Below, piece after piece: positions 1-8,942 of a stretch of DNA of 30,447 bases. A program made the position numbers and the translations under genes. This DNA is from UBA3071 sp965369635 (lineage in GTDB: Bacteria; Chloroflexota; Anaerolineae; UBA3071). Within the stretch, counting starts at the first letter, position 1. Each line of letters starts with the position of its first letter. The notes under the pieces are model-generated. The model saw only the letters and a program-made list of their open reading frames with translations. It was not told the origin of the DNA and did no database searches. Location: positions 1 through 30,447 of the forward strand of contig CBDURC010000010.1 of the NCBI GenBank assembly GCA_965369635.1. Direction: 5' to 3'.

Positions 1-570
<570 letters not shown>

Positions 571-606
571 CACGCGAGACAACGACTTCATTGAAGTTCT
601 CGCATT

Positions 607-626
607 CTGTTCAGTTTTTAAGGTGC
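607..626 (-). promoter_or_regulatory. boxA-like antitermination element before 23S
   Basis: The minus strand reads GCACCTTAAAAACTGAACAG. It closely matches the element in the 16S leader at 2636-2656, with ACCTTAA(C/A)AACTGAA shared. Its position and sequence resemble the boxA elements (NusB/NusE binding) that many bacteria carry in both the leader and the 16S-23S spacer of rRNA operons. The match is by eye; the nut function is inferred. Confidence 0.5.
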
Positions 627-734
627 TAGCGACGTGCAGCATATTCACTCTCGCCGCTCTAGCCACTGACGGCTAGCCATTGCTGACCAACTCGGTTGAT
701 CCTCAATCGTCAGACGTCAGCGGTGGACACTAAA

Positions 735-759
735 AGGGCCCGACACACCGTCGGGCCTT
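735..759 (-). terminator. terminator-like hairpin in the 16S-23S spacer
   Basis: There is a perfect 8-bp GC-rich stem (737-744 GGCCCGAC with 750-757 GTCGGGCC) and a 5-nt loop. On the minus strand the stem is followed by CTTTTA. It looks like a weak intrinsic terminator but lies inside the rRNA transcription unit, between tRNA-Ile and 23S. It may instead be an RNase III or other processing structure, or be bypassed by antitermination. Confidence 0.4.
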
Positions 760-858
760 AAGATTACCCTATGATCTGTCCGCTTCTTTCTATTCTGTTT
801 TCGCCTCGCAAATGATACTCATGCTTTTTCGCAACCTTCGAGTCTCCATGCCCGTTGA

Positions 859-932
859 TGGGCCTTTCTGGACTCGAACCAGAGACCTCTCCCTTATCAG
901 AGGAGTGCTCTAACCAGCTGAGCTAAAGGCCC
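859..932 (-). tRNA. ileT: tRNA-Ile (anticodon GAU)
   Basis: The minus strand folds as a canonical cloverleaf. The acceptor stem is GGGCCTT/AAGGCCC, the D-arm GCTC/GAGC, the anticodon stem CTCCT/GGGAG with loop CTGATAA (anticodon GAT), and the T-arm TCTGG-TTCGAGT-CCAGA. The discriminator base is A and the 3' CCA is not encoded (TCA follows). It lies between 16S and 23S, the usual place for tRNA-Ile. No tRNA-Ala accompanies it in the spacer. Confidence 0.97.
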
Positions 933-941
933 GCGATGTGC

Positions 942-971
942 ACCTTAACAACTGAGGAGTGAGAGGAAGGC
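942..971 (-). other. 16S rRNA processing stem, 3' (trailer) arm
   Basis: This 30-nt segment is the reverse complement of 2624-2653 at 28 of 30 positions, and the two flank the 16S gene. Further imperfect complementarity continues inward (about 971-984 with 2609-2624). Such a stalk is the classical RNase III substrate that releases precursor 16S. It excludes tRNA-Ile, which lies just beyond the arm. Confidence 0.8.
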
Positions 972-1070
972 CTGAGCCTTGGGAAGGGTTCCGCTCGACG
1001 TTGTCGAGCGACTGACCTAGGAGACTGAGCAGTATCCCGATGCCTCTTGAGATCCGCTATGGCTCCCTAG

Positions 1071-2590
<1,520 letters not shown>

Positions 2591-2623
2591 TTGTTTGACA
2601 TGTTAGGACCCAAAGCTCGTCAT

Positions 2624-2653
2624 GCCTTCCTATCACTCTTCAGTTGTTAAGGT
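2624..2653 (-). other. 16S rRNA processing stem, 5' (leader) arm
   Basis: This is the partner of the arm at 942-971, with 28/30 complementary positions, 34 nt upstream of the mature 16S 5' end. It overlaps the boxA-like element at 2636-2656. Antitermination-factor binding and stem pairing would therefore use the same leader RNA. Confidence 0.8.
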
Positions 2654-2656
2654 CCC
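2636..2656 (-). promoter_or_regulatory. boxA-like element in the 16S leader
   Basis: The minus strand reads GGGACCTTAACAACTGAAGA, then G. It shares ACCTTAA(C/A)AACTGAA with the spacer copy at 607-626. Its place downstream of all three promoters and upstream of 16S is where rRNA antitermination sites are normally found. The function is inferred from position and repetition. Confidence 0.5.
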
Positions 2657-2670
2657 ACTCGCAAGATGCT

Positions 2671-2699
2671 ATTCTAGCACAGGCTGGCAGACTTGTCAA
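2671..2699 (-). promoter_or_regulatory. rRNA operon promoter P3 (nearest to 16S)
   Basis: TTGACA (2694-2699), a 17-bp spacer and TAGAAT (2671-2676) on the minus strand form a near-consensus sigma70-type promoter. It is the last of three evenly built promoters before the 16S leader. Confidence 0.8.
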
Positions 2700-2746
2700 A
2701 TCCAGCACATCGCTCTCAACAGGCAACCTTGCCTCACTTCTCTTTC

Positions 2747-2775
2747 ATTATAGCAGAAAGTTGCAGGGTTGTCAA
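2747..2775 (-). promoter_or_regulatory. rRNA operon promoter P2 (perfect consensus)
   Basis: TTGACA (2770-2775), a 17-bp spacer and TATAAT (2747-2752) on the minus strand are both perfect sigma70 hexamers with optimal spacing. This is probably the strongest promoter of the rRNA operon. Confidence 0.88.
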
Positions 2776-2832
2776 GTGGCAATTCCCGAAATCGCGATAC
2801 TCTAAGGTTCGCTGTCTCCCAGCAGTGTGCTC

Positions 2833-2861
2833 ACTCTATCACATATCTCGTCTACTGTCAA
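2833..2861 (-). promoter_or_regulatory. rRNA operon promoter P1 (overlaps recR stop)
   Basis: TTGACA (2856-2861), a 17-bp spacer and TAGAGT (2833-2838) lie on the minus strand. The recR stop codon TGA (2858-2860) is part of this -35 hexamer, so the repair operon runs directly into the rRNA promoters with no terminator visible between them. Confidence 0.7.
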
Positions 2862-3463
2862 ATCTCGCTACGCCCTTCCAAGGCACGGGCCAAGGTGACG
2901 CTGTCAGCATACTCCAGGTCACCCCCCACAGGCAGCCCGCGCGCCAGGCATGTCACCCTCACCGACAGAGGTTTCAGCAACCGGGCAAGGTACATAGCTG
3001 TGGCCTCTCCCTCGAGGTTGGGATTGGTAGCCAGCAGCACCTCCTGCACGGCCTCGCCCTTCACCCGCGCCAGGAGCTCGGCTATCTTCAGATCGCCCGG
3101 GCCAATGCCCTCCACCGGCGAAATAGCCCCGTGTAGCACGTGGTAAAGCCCGCCGTATTCTCTTGTGCGCTCGATGGCATGCACGTCCAGCGGTTCCTCA
3201 ACAACGCAGATGATGGACTGATCCCGTCCTTCATCACGGCAAAAAGCACAGGGGCTGCTCTCAGCGATGTTGAAACAGCGATCGCAGAAGACCACTTTTT
3301 CCTGCAAATCCTGCAGGGCCTCAGCCAGCGCCAACGCCTGCGCCCGCTCTCGCGGCTGCCGGAGGAGGTAGAACGTCAAACGCGAGGCGGTCTTGGGGCC
3401 AATCCCTGGCAGCCGGGACAGTTCGTTGATCAGCCGTTCCACCGGTCCAGCCAATGGCGACAT
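2858..3463 (-). CDS. recR: Recombination mediator protein RecR
   Basis: This is a 201-aa protein of usual RecR length that acts with RecF/RecO in loading RecA at gaps. An N-terminal helix-hairpin-helix region (about 10-35, with LPGIGPKTA) is followed by a four-cysteine zinc finger (C60, C63, C72, C75). A Toprim domain begins at about 84 (ICVVEEPLDV), and the conserved C-terminal segment RGLPVGGDLEYAD lies at 175-187. The ATG is preceded by AGGAGG at good spacing and lies 9 bp after the ybaB stop. It is the last gene of a dnaX-ybaB-recR operon, an arrangement conserved in many bacteria. Its stop codon sits inside the first rRNA promoter. Confidence 0.97.
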   Translation of the reverse strand: MSPLAGPVERLINELSRLPGIGPKTASRLTFYLLRQPRERAQALALAEALQDLQEKVVFCDRCFNIAESSPCAFCRDEGRDQSIICVVEEPLDVHAIERTREYGGLYHVLHGAISPVEGIGPGDLKIAELLARVKGEAVQEVLLATNPNLEGEATAMYLARLLKPLSVRVTCLARGLPVGGDLEYADSVTLARALEGRSEI

Positions 3464-3472
3464 ATGGCCCTC

Positions 3473-3823
3473 CTACAGTAGCCCAGGTATGTTCAGACCG
3501 CCTGTAAGGCTGCTCATGCGGTCAGCTGCCAGGCCCTGAGATTGCTCCACAGCTTCGTTCATGGCCGCCAGGATCAGGTCCTGCAGCATCTCCACGTCAT
3601 CGGGGTCAACAGCTTCGGGGGCAATGGTGATGGATTGCAGCTTCTGATGCCCCGTCATGACCACGGTAACTGCACCTCCTCCCACGGACACCTCTACTGT
3701 CTCCCCGCCCAGCGCTTCTTGCGTCCTCAACATCTCCTCTTGCAGTTTCTGGATCTGCTGAGCCATGCCGCCGATCTTGGGAGCACGGATAGCGCCTCGA
3801 GCACGCCGTTTCCCTTTAGCCAC
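3473..3823 (-). CDS. ybaB: YbaB/EbfC family nucleoid-associated protein
   Basis: This is a small (116 aa) DNA-binding protein of the YbaB/EbfC family, typically a homodimer with a tweezer-like fold. The family core MAQQIQKLQEEM starts at residue 20, followed by the beta-rich middle (ETVEVSVGGGAVTVVMTG) and the C-terminal helix. The start is GTG, preceded by GGAGGTGAATTC. That ribosome-binding site is formed by the last codons of dnaX, whose stop is 4 bp upstream, so translation is probably coupled. The first 19 residues are basic (MAKGKRRARGAIRAPK), slightly longer than in many homologs and consistent with DNA contact. Its neighbours dnaX and recR are its usual partners in many genomes. Confidence 0.93.
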   Translation of the reverse strand: MAKGKRRARGAIRAPKIGGMAQQIQKLQEEMLRTQEALGGETVEVSVGGGAVTVVMTGHQKLQSITIAPEAVDPDDVEMLQDLILAAMNEAVEQSQGLAADRMSSLTGGLNIPGLL

Positions 3824-3827
3824 GAAT

Positions 3828-5516
3828 TCACCTCCGGGTCGTTACGCTGAGTACCTTTGCTCCGTAGCTTGAGACCGCTTCTCGCACTACGGGGTCTGGT
3901 ATCTCCTGTGCTGGTTGTTCGGCTTCTCCGGCAACCTGAGCGGCTGGCGCTGATTCCCCCGAGGCGTCCTGTTTCTCAGTGGTTGCTGACCGCTTCTGGA
4001 CAGGTCGCTTGGCACTCTGAGGTGGCAGGTCAGACATCAACACGCAGCGTAATTTGTGTGGCTGACCCAACGCATTGCCGATTGCCTGTTCCACCGATGG
4101 CCGGTGTTCGGGGTCTTCGATCATGTCTTTGTGGAACTCATGACGAAAAGCGACGGTCACCAACCCTTTCTCGACCGCAACGGGCTGGCACGACGAGCGC
4201 AGCGCAGCTTCGGCCTTGAAGCTCCGCTGGCGTACCTCAGCCAGAACTTCCTTCCATCGCCCTTGCAGTTCTGCCAGGGTGGCCGATGGCGCAGGTGATG
4301 CTTCAGGTCTGCGCTCCGCCGGCGCAGGTGTGGCCTGCGGCTGCGTTGGCCTGCGCCTGGAGGGAGGGGTCACTGGCACCGGGCGCGTTGTTTTCGTATT
4401 GCCTCGCGCTGGTCTGTCAGCAGTGGGCCTTTCGGCAACTGAAGCTGCCTCAATGAAGGCCAACTCCATGGGCAACTGAGACTGAGTCCCCCCCTTGAGT
4501 TCTTGGGCGGCCTGGTTGAACCGACGTACGGCCCGCAGCAGTTCTTCTTTCCGGAAGCTGTCAGTTTGAAGAGTCATGGCGGCCAAGGCCTCTGAGGGCA
4601 CGTCAAGGGAGACGGTGCCCGCTCCCACCTTGATGAGCAGCAGTTGTCGCAGGTACTCCAGCACCTGGCGCAGCAACTGCCTGATCTCCACGCCCTGGGC
4701 GAGCAGGCGGTTGATCAGCGCCAGACCAGCGGGGACATCGCCGGACGCCAAATACCCCACGAGTTCTTGCACAGCCTGATCGCCCACGCTGCCCTGCACA
4801 GCCTGTACCTGGGCCAGCGTGATCGTGTCGTGTCCGTACGAGCGCAGTTGGTCCAGCAGGCTGATGGCATCCCTCATGCTGCCCGTGGCGCTGACCGCAA
4901 TTGCGTCCAGTGCTGCAGTTTCGGCGTCCAGGCCTTCCTCCTGCACAATGCTCTCCAGTCGGGAGATGATCTTCGCTTTCGGAATGCGGCGAAAATCGAA
5001 GCGCTGGCAGCGAGAGCGTATGGTCAGCGGTATCTTGTGCGCTTCAGTGGTGACGAGCACGAAGATGACGTGGACTGGTGGCTCTTCCAGTGTCTTGAGC
5101 AAGGCATTGAAGGCAGGCTCGGTGAGCATGTGTGCCTCATCGAGGATGTACACCTTGTAGCGAGCCTCGCTGGGCACGAAGACGACTCTTTCCCGCAGGT
5201 CGCGCACCTCGTCAATGCCGCGGTTGGAGGCAGCATCAATCTCGATCAGGTCGAGAAGCCTGCTTTCGTTGATGGCCCGGCACATGGCGCACTGATTGCA
5301 GGGACGGCTGTCTCCCCTGCTCAGACAGTTGACCGCCTTGGCCAGAATGCGGGCCATGCTCGTTTTGCCCGTGCCTCGCGGGCCGGCGAAGAGATAGGCG
5401 TGAGCAATACGATCTCCGCTCAGCGCGTTGCGCAGCGTGCGGGTCACGTGCTCCTGGCCGCTGATCTCTTCGTAGGTTTGTGGACGCCATTTGCGGTAGA
5501 GGGCCTGTGCAGCCAT
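3828..5516 (-). CDS. dnaX: DNA polymerase III subunit gamma/tau
   Basis: This is the clamp-loader ATPase of the replicative polymerase. In numbering from the chosen start, the Walker A motif GPRGTGKT is near 45-52. Zinc-binding cysteines follow at about 64, 73, 76 and 79, the Walker B LDEAH at about 125-129, and the SRC sensor near 168. The proline/alanine-rich linker (about 370-415) and C-terminal domain mark a tau-length product (562 aa). I chose ATG at 5514-5516 because AAAGGA lies just upstream. A frame extending to a TTG at 5531 has no ribosome-binding site. I saw no A-rich slippery run that would suggest programmed frameshifting to make gamma. A TTGCCA-17-TACACT promoter lies upstream. 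Confidence 0.96.
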   Translation of the reverse strand: MAAQALYRKWRPQTYEEISGQEHVTRTLRNALSGDRIAHAYLFAGPRGTGKTSMARILAKAVNCLSRGDSRPCNQCAMCRAINESRLLDLIEIDAASNRGIDEVRDLRERVVFVPSEARYKVYILDEAHMLTEPAFNALLKTLEEPPVHVIFVLVTTEAHKIPLTIRSRCQRFDFRRIPKAKIISRLESIVQEEGLDAETAALDAIAVSATGSMRDAISLLDQLRSYGHDTITLAQVQAVQGSVGDQAVQELVGYLASGDVPAGLALINRLLAQGVEIRQLLRQVLEYLRQLLLIKVGAGTVSLDVPSEALAAMTLQTDSFRKEELLRAVRRFNQAAQELKGGTQSQLPMELAFIEAASVAERPTADRPARGNTKTTRPVPVTPPSRRRPTQPQATPAPAERRPEASPAPSATLAELQGRWKEVLAEVRQRSFKAEAALRSSCQPVAVEKGLVTVAFRHEFHKDMIEDPEHRPSVEQAIGNALGQPHKLRCVLMSDLPPQSAKRPVQKRSATTEKQDASGESAPAAQVAGEAEQPAQEIPDPVVREAVSSYGAKVLSVTTRR

Positions 5517-5578
5517 CGTTGTCCTTTCCAACTTGGGGAGGGGTTCCTTGGAAGAGGGTCTGTTCCTCCAATGACTCT

Positions 5579-5607
5579 AGTGTATCACCATTGGCTCATT
5601 CTGGCAA
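5579..5607 (-). promoter_or_regulatory. Candidate promoter of the dnaX-ybaB-recR operon
   Basis: TTGCCA (5602-5607), a 17-bp spacer and TACACT (5579-5584) lie on the minus strand, about 60 bp before the dnaX ATG and just after the terminator of the preceding gene. The match is good but not perfect. Confidence 0.55.
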
Positions 5608-5621
5608 GTTGCTGGCGAGAG

Positions 5622-5662
5622 ACAGAAAAGAAGGAGCCCCCGGGATGTCCCGGAGGCTCCTT
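5622..5662 (-). terminator. Intrinsic terminator of the four-repeat secreted protein gene
   Basis: A long, nearly perfect hairpin (5631-5662) pairs AAGGAGCC-x-CCGGGA with TCCCGG-x-GGCTCCTT around a 2-nt apex. On the minus strand it is followed by CTTTTCT (5622-5630). It lies about 30 bp after the stop codon at 5692 and before the dnaX promoter, so it insulates the two units. Confidence 0.85.
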
Positions 5663-5691
5663 GTCTGTTACCCTCTGCAACGTTGTGGTGA

Positions 5692-7122
5692 CTAAGGCAT
5701 CACCGCAGCGTTGTAGGTCGCCGTCTGGTTTGACCAGATGTTGTTCATGATGCCCACGATGGGCTGGTTCGAGTCAACAATCACCGTGCCCTCCCAGTCA
5801 GCAGGCAAGCCAGCCAACGGCTCGCCTGGGTCATCGCTCTGGTAGCGGGTGTTCCAACCCTGTGCGCCATAGCCCGGGATGGTGACGACCTGACCCGGCA
5901 CGGCCACACTGCCATCGCTGTTGTAGAAGGTGGTGGTCACCGTGGCGGTGCTGCTCGTCGTGTTCTGGTAGATGGCACCGGACCACTTCTCCCAGGTGCC
6001 AAAGTACCTGCGCGTCATGATGGGGTAGGCCAGCTTCATCGCGGCATCGTCGGTCGGCGTGCCCATGCTGTAGGAGCCGGTCTGATCCGAAGGCTTGCGC
6101 CAGATGATGTTGACGATTCCCACCACTGGTACGTTCGACTCGATGATCGCCAAGCCGTTCCAGTTGTCGCTCACCGGCGCGAAGACCTCGCCGGGGTCGC
6201 TGTCGTACCGCGTGTTGAAGCCTTCCGACGAGAATGCCCCGATGCTCTGGGAAACGGCAGGCACCGCCAACGTGCCATCGCGATTGTAGAAGTACATGGT
6301 CAGATTCGCCGTGGTGCTGTTGGGATTCATGATGATAGCACCACTGTAGATCTGCCATTGGGCAAACTTCTTCTTGAAGATCGAGGGCACGTACAGGGTG
6401 GTGGAGGGGCTGGTGACACCGGGATAGGTGCTGCTGCCCCAGTTCCACAGGGTGGTCACAACTACGGCCACCTTGTGAGCCGAGCTGACCTTAGCCCCGC
6501 CCTTCCAGTTGTCGGTGCCACCGGTGGGAGGCGGCATGTCGGTGGGAATCTGCGCGTAGTCCCACACGTCGTAGGTTCGCTGTGCTCCGCCAGGGATGGT
6601 GTCGTTGAGGGTGTACACCGGCGTGCTTTCCCCGCGGGTGAAGAACTCCACCGTGACGGCGGCGGCGGTGGTCTCTGTGTTCTGCACCGTCACCTTGGAT
6701 GACTGATACGTGCGCTTGAGCAAGGACGGTGCATACACCTCGTTAGCCCCTTCGGAGAAACCGGTGTAGGCTGCAGCCGTGGCGCCATCCCCCGACCCCC
6801 CACCGGTCCACAGCAGATGGCTCACCGCCGCGATGGGGCGATCTGACGACAGGATGGCTGAGCCCAGCCAGCCTGAGGGCAAGCCCGTCAACTGGGTGTC
6901 CCAGGACGCGTACCCAGCAAACGGGACGTTGGCCGAATCGCTGTAGGCGACCGTACCCGCCTGGTTGTAGAAGTCAGCCACCACATGGGCTTGACCACCG
7001 GAGTCCAGGTTCATGGCATAGATCTTGGCGTTGCCTGTACCCGGGTTAGGCCCTGCTGCTGCCACTACCAGCGGGGTGACCAGCAGCATAACGACGCACA
7101 GCAAAAAACCCCACTTCTTCAT
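5692..7122 (-). CDS. Secreted protein with four tandem beta-rich repeats, function unknown
   Basis: I do not recognise a characterised family. The 476-aa product starts with a clear Sec signal peptide (MKKWGFLLCVVMLLVTPLVV, cleavage near AAA-GP). The mature part is built of four related units of about 75-100 residues (roughly 33-106, 129-226, 246-345 and 371-470). Units 3 and 4 share the pattern FYNxDGxxAVP, NTRYxSDxPGE, WxG, SNxPxVGIxNxIW; units 1 and 2 are diverged versions ending in HLLW and TTLW. The protein is rich in Ser/Thr/Gly/Asn, as in surface or S-layer-associated proteins. There is no sortase motif or C-terminal membrane anchor. A strong ribosome-binding site (GAGGAGGT) precedes the ATG. 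The gene has its own TATAAT promoter and terminator, so it is monocistronic and probably highly expressed. Confidence 0.88.
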   Translation of the reverse strand: MKKWGFLLCVVMLLVTPLVVAAAGPNPGTGNAKIYAMNLDSGGQAHVVADFYNQAGTVAYSDSANVPFAGYASWDTQLTGLPSGWLGSAILSSDRPIAAVSHLLWTGGGSGDGATAAAYTGFSEGANEVYAPSLLKRTYQSSKVTVQNTETTAAAVTVEFFTRGESTPVYTLNDTIPGGAQRTYDVWDYAQIPTDMPPPTGGTDNWKGGAKVSSAHKVAVVVTTLWNWGSSTYPGVTSPSTTLYVPSIFKKKFAQWQIYSGAIIMNPNSTTANLTMYFYNRDGTLAVPAVSQSIGAFSSEGFNTRYDSDPGEVFAPVSDNWNGLAIIESNVPVVGIVNIIWRKPSDQTGSYSMGTPTDDAAMKLAYPIMTRRYFGTWEKWSGAIYQNTTSSTATVTTTFYNSDGSVAVPGQVVTIPGYGAQGWNTRYQSDDPGEPLAGLPADWEGTVIVDSNQPIVGIMNNIWSNQTATYNAAVMP

Positions 7123-7203
7123 GGTACTTACCTCCTCAAAAAAGATGATTTGTGATTGCGGAAGTCAAACGCACGAACGAGTTCAGGCGCTTTTCTTCCA
7201 CTG

Positions 7204-7241
7204 CCTGATAACATTATATCAGGGGATGTCGCCTGATTCAA
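7204..7241 (-). promoter_or_regulatory. Promoter with overlapping operator-like inverted repeat
   Basis: TTGAAT (7236-7241), a 17-bp spacer and perfect TATAAT (7213-7218) lie on the minus strand, about 90 bp before the secreted-protein ATG. The -10 box sits inside a perfect inverted repeat CCTGATA-N6-TATCAGG (7204-7223). A third CCTGAT half-site lies at 7232-7237. The layout suggests repression of this promoter by a dimeric regulator. Confidence 0.65.
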
Positions 7242-7423
7242 TAGCCCGTTTGGATAGTCCCCGCCAGGTTCGGCAGCAGACGCCGGATGCGCTGCCCAAC
7301 TTGGCCTGCAAGAGGCTAACCCTTTTGTACTACCCTTGTTTGCGAATAGATATGGATGCCCCTGCCAAAGGGTTCGTCGAAGGTTAATGCTGGACATCCT
7401 ATGACGGCGAGTTGACTGGTCTA
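7242..7423. other. Intergenic region, little recognisable
   Basis: This is about 180 bp between the secreted-protein promoter and the sugar transferase stop codon. I see no gene, tRNA or convincing terminator here. The only pattern is an imperfect direct repeat, AACCCTTTTGT then ACCCTTGTTT, around 7318-7345, of unknown meaning. Confidence 0.4.
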
Positions 7424-8839
7424 TCAGAAGGCTCCTCTGCGCCGCAGCACAGTGCCGATGGTGCGCCAAAGGATGCGCAGGTCGAGCAGAAGCGAGTAGT
7501 TTCGAATGTAGTACAGATCGTCCTCAGTATGCAGGTGCATGGCGCGCTCGCTGCGGCCGCTCACCTGCCACCAGCCGGTCATGCCCGGCGGCACCGCGAA
7601 CCGCTGTCGCTGCCAGTTCTCGTAGTGTTGCACCAGCAGGGGCAGTTCAGGGCGCGGCCCTACCAGGCTCATCTCTCCCTTCATGACGTTGAGAAGCTGG
7701 GGCAGTTCATCCAGGCTGCTGCGCCGCAAGAATCGCCCCAGACGAGTCACCCGCGGGTCGTCGGGGCGTTTGCTGAAGATCACCCCCGCGGGGGTCTCCC
7801 GAACGATCTCGTCTAGCTGCTGCTCGGCATCCGCACACATGGTGCGGAATTTGTGCATGATGAAGTGCCGGCTGTTCTCTCCCACCCGCTCCTGACGAAA
7901 GAACGCCGGGCCTGGCGAATCCAGTTTGATCAGCGCGGCGATCAATAGCATGAAGGGCCACAGTATGAGGAGCAGCACAGTGGATAGGGCCAGGTCAAAG
8001 AGGCGTTTCACAACTCGGTCGAATCCATCGATCACAGGGTCGCGCAGGCCGATCAAGGGCACGCCGTGGAAGTCCTCGATGGTGGCCTGGAAGAAGGCCA
8101 GGCTGAACACGTCAGGGACTACACGCACCCTCACCGGTAGCTCTTGAAGCCTGAAAACGAGCCTGGCGAACTTCTCGTAGGCTCGCAGGGGCAGGGCGAA
8201 GATCACCTCGCTGATGTCTCGCTGGCGAATGATGGTCGGGGCCTGCTGCAGAGTGCCCAGGACTGGCGTGTCCTCAATCACGCGGCCCTGCTTGGTGGGA
8301 TCGTCGTCCACATAGCCTTCGAGATGCAGTCCTGCCCATTGGTATTCTCTTGCCTGGCGCACGATATTCTGTCCCAAGTCGCCGGCGCCAACGATCAGCA
8401 CCCTACTCACCCGCTGCTCCTGCTCGCTCAAAACACCCCACAGCAGGCGCAAGAGCAACCGCAGGCCGAGCAGGAGGGTCAGATCAATCAAGTAGAAGCA
8501 GGCGAAAAGGAGCCGAGGAACCTCGCGGAAGGAGAGGTAGAGGACTCCGGCAAACACCAGGGTGCTCGCACTCACGGCCAGGAAGGTCGTCCATACCTGC
8601 CCTTTCAAGTGAAGGACGCGCTTGGGGTCGTAGGTGGACATGGTGGGGAGGATGACGCCCCAGATCACCACGACCATGGCGTAGAGGAGAGGATGCAGGT
8701 AGACGTGACGCGGCTCCAACCGGTAGCTGAAGGGAAGCCACAGTCGCGCCAGTCGGGCCAGGTACAGGGCAAGAGGAGTGAGCAACAGATCGAAAGTGAC
8801 CAGAACGACCGTGTAATTGAACGTGATCCGCTTGTTCAT
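7424..8839 (-). CDS. Polyprenyl-phosphate sugar-1-phosphate transferase (exopolysaccharide initiation)
   Basis: This 471-aa membrane enzyme is of the WbaP/CpsE-like type. It would transfer a sugar-1-phosphate from a nucleotide sugar to undecaprenyl phosphate, the first step of a polysaccharide repeat. Four to five N-terminal membrane segments (about 8-130) precede a nucleotide-binding-like fold (VLIVGAGDLGQN, 147-158). The catalytic bacterial sugar transferase domain (about 275-471) has a membrane-entry helix, KLDSPGPAFFRQERVG (305-320), KFRTM (330-334), the signature RRSSLDELPQLLNVMKGEM (372-390), SLVGPRPE (391-398) and PPGMTGWWQVSGRS (417-430). The domain order and length are typical. No strong Shine-Dalgarno precedes the ATG. 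The sugar specificity cannot be read from sequence. Nearby glycosyltransferase, flippase and ligase genes fit this role. Confidence 0.93.
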   Translation of the reverse strand: MNKRITFNYTVVLVTFDLLLTPLALYLARLARLWLPFSYRLEPRHVYLHPLLYAMVVVIWGVILPTMSTYDPKRVLHLKGQVWTTFLAVSASTLVFAGVLYLSFREVPRLLFACFYLIDLTLLLGLRLLLRLLWGVLSEQEQRVSRVLIVGAGDLGQNIVRQAREYQWAGLHLEGYVDDDPTKQGRVIEDTPVLGTLQQAPTIIRQRDISEVIFALPLRAYEKFARLVFRLQELPVRVRVVPDVFSLAFFQATIEDFHGVPLIGLRDPVIDGFDRVVKRLFDLALSTVLLLILWPFMLLIAALIKLDSPGPAFFRQERVGENSRHFIMHKFRTMCADAEQQLDEIVRETPAGVIFSKRPDDPRVTRLGRFLRRSSLDELPQLLNVMKGEMSLVGPRPELPLLVQHYENWQRQRFAVPPGMTGWWQVSGRSERAMHLHTEDDLYYIRNYSLLLDLRILWRTIGTVLRRRGAF

Positions 8840-8924
8840 GGCTGCGTTAATCAGTCGTCCTGGTACAAGCTTGCAGGGTACGCGCCGGCCCTTGGGTCTG
8901 GTTGGTTCACAATACTGTCTGCCT

Positions 8925-8942
8925 CATTATTCATTATTCATT
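8925..8942. repeat. Short heptamer repeat at the lipoprotein stop codon
   Basis: CATTATT occurs twice in tandem plus a partial copy. It overlaps the stop codon of the lipoprotein gene (8938-8940). It is one of several 7-9 bp tandem repeats in this window. Confidence 0.5.

Noticed and set aside
571..858. Possible tRNA-Ala in the 16S-23S spacer
   Set aside because: No T-loop or acceptor-stem pattern could be found besides tRNA-Ile.
3140..3481. Plus-strand frames opposite recR, ybaB and dnaX, including a 368-codon one (4644-5750)
   Set aside because: They are antisense shadows of well-conserved genes in GC-rich DNA, with no family resemblance or start signals.
7318..7345. AACCCTTTTGT / ACCCTTGTTT direct repeat as a regulator site
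   Set aside because: Imperfect, with no promoter beside it and no second occurrence noticed; too weak to annotate as an operator.
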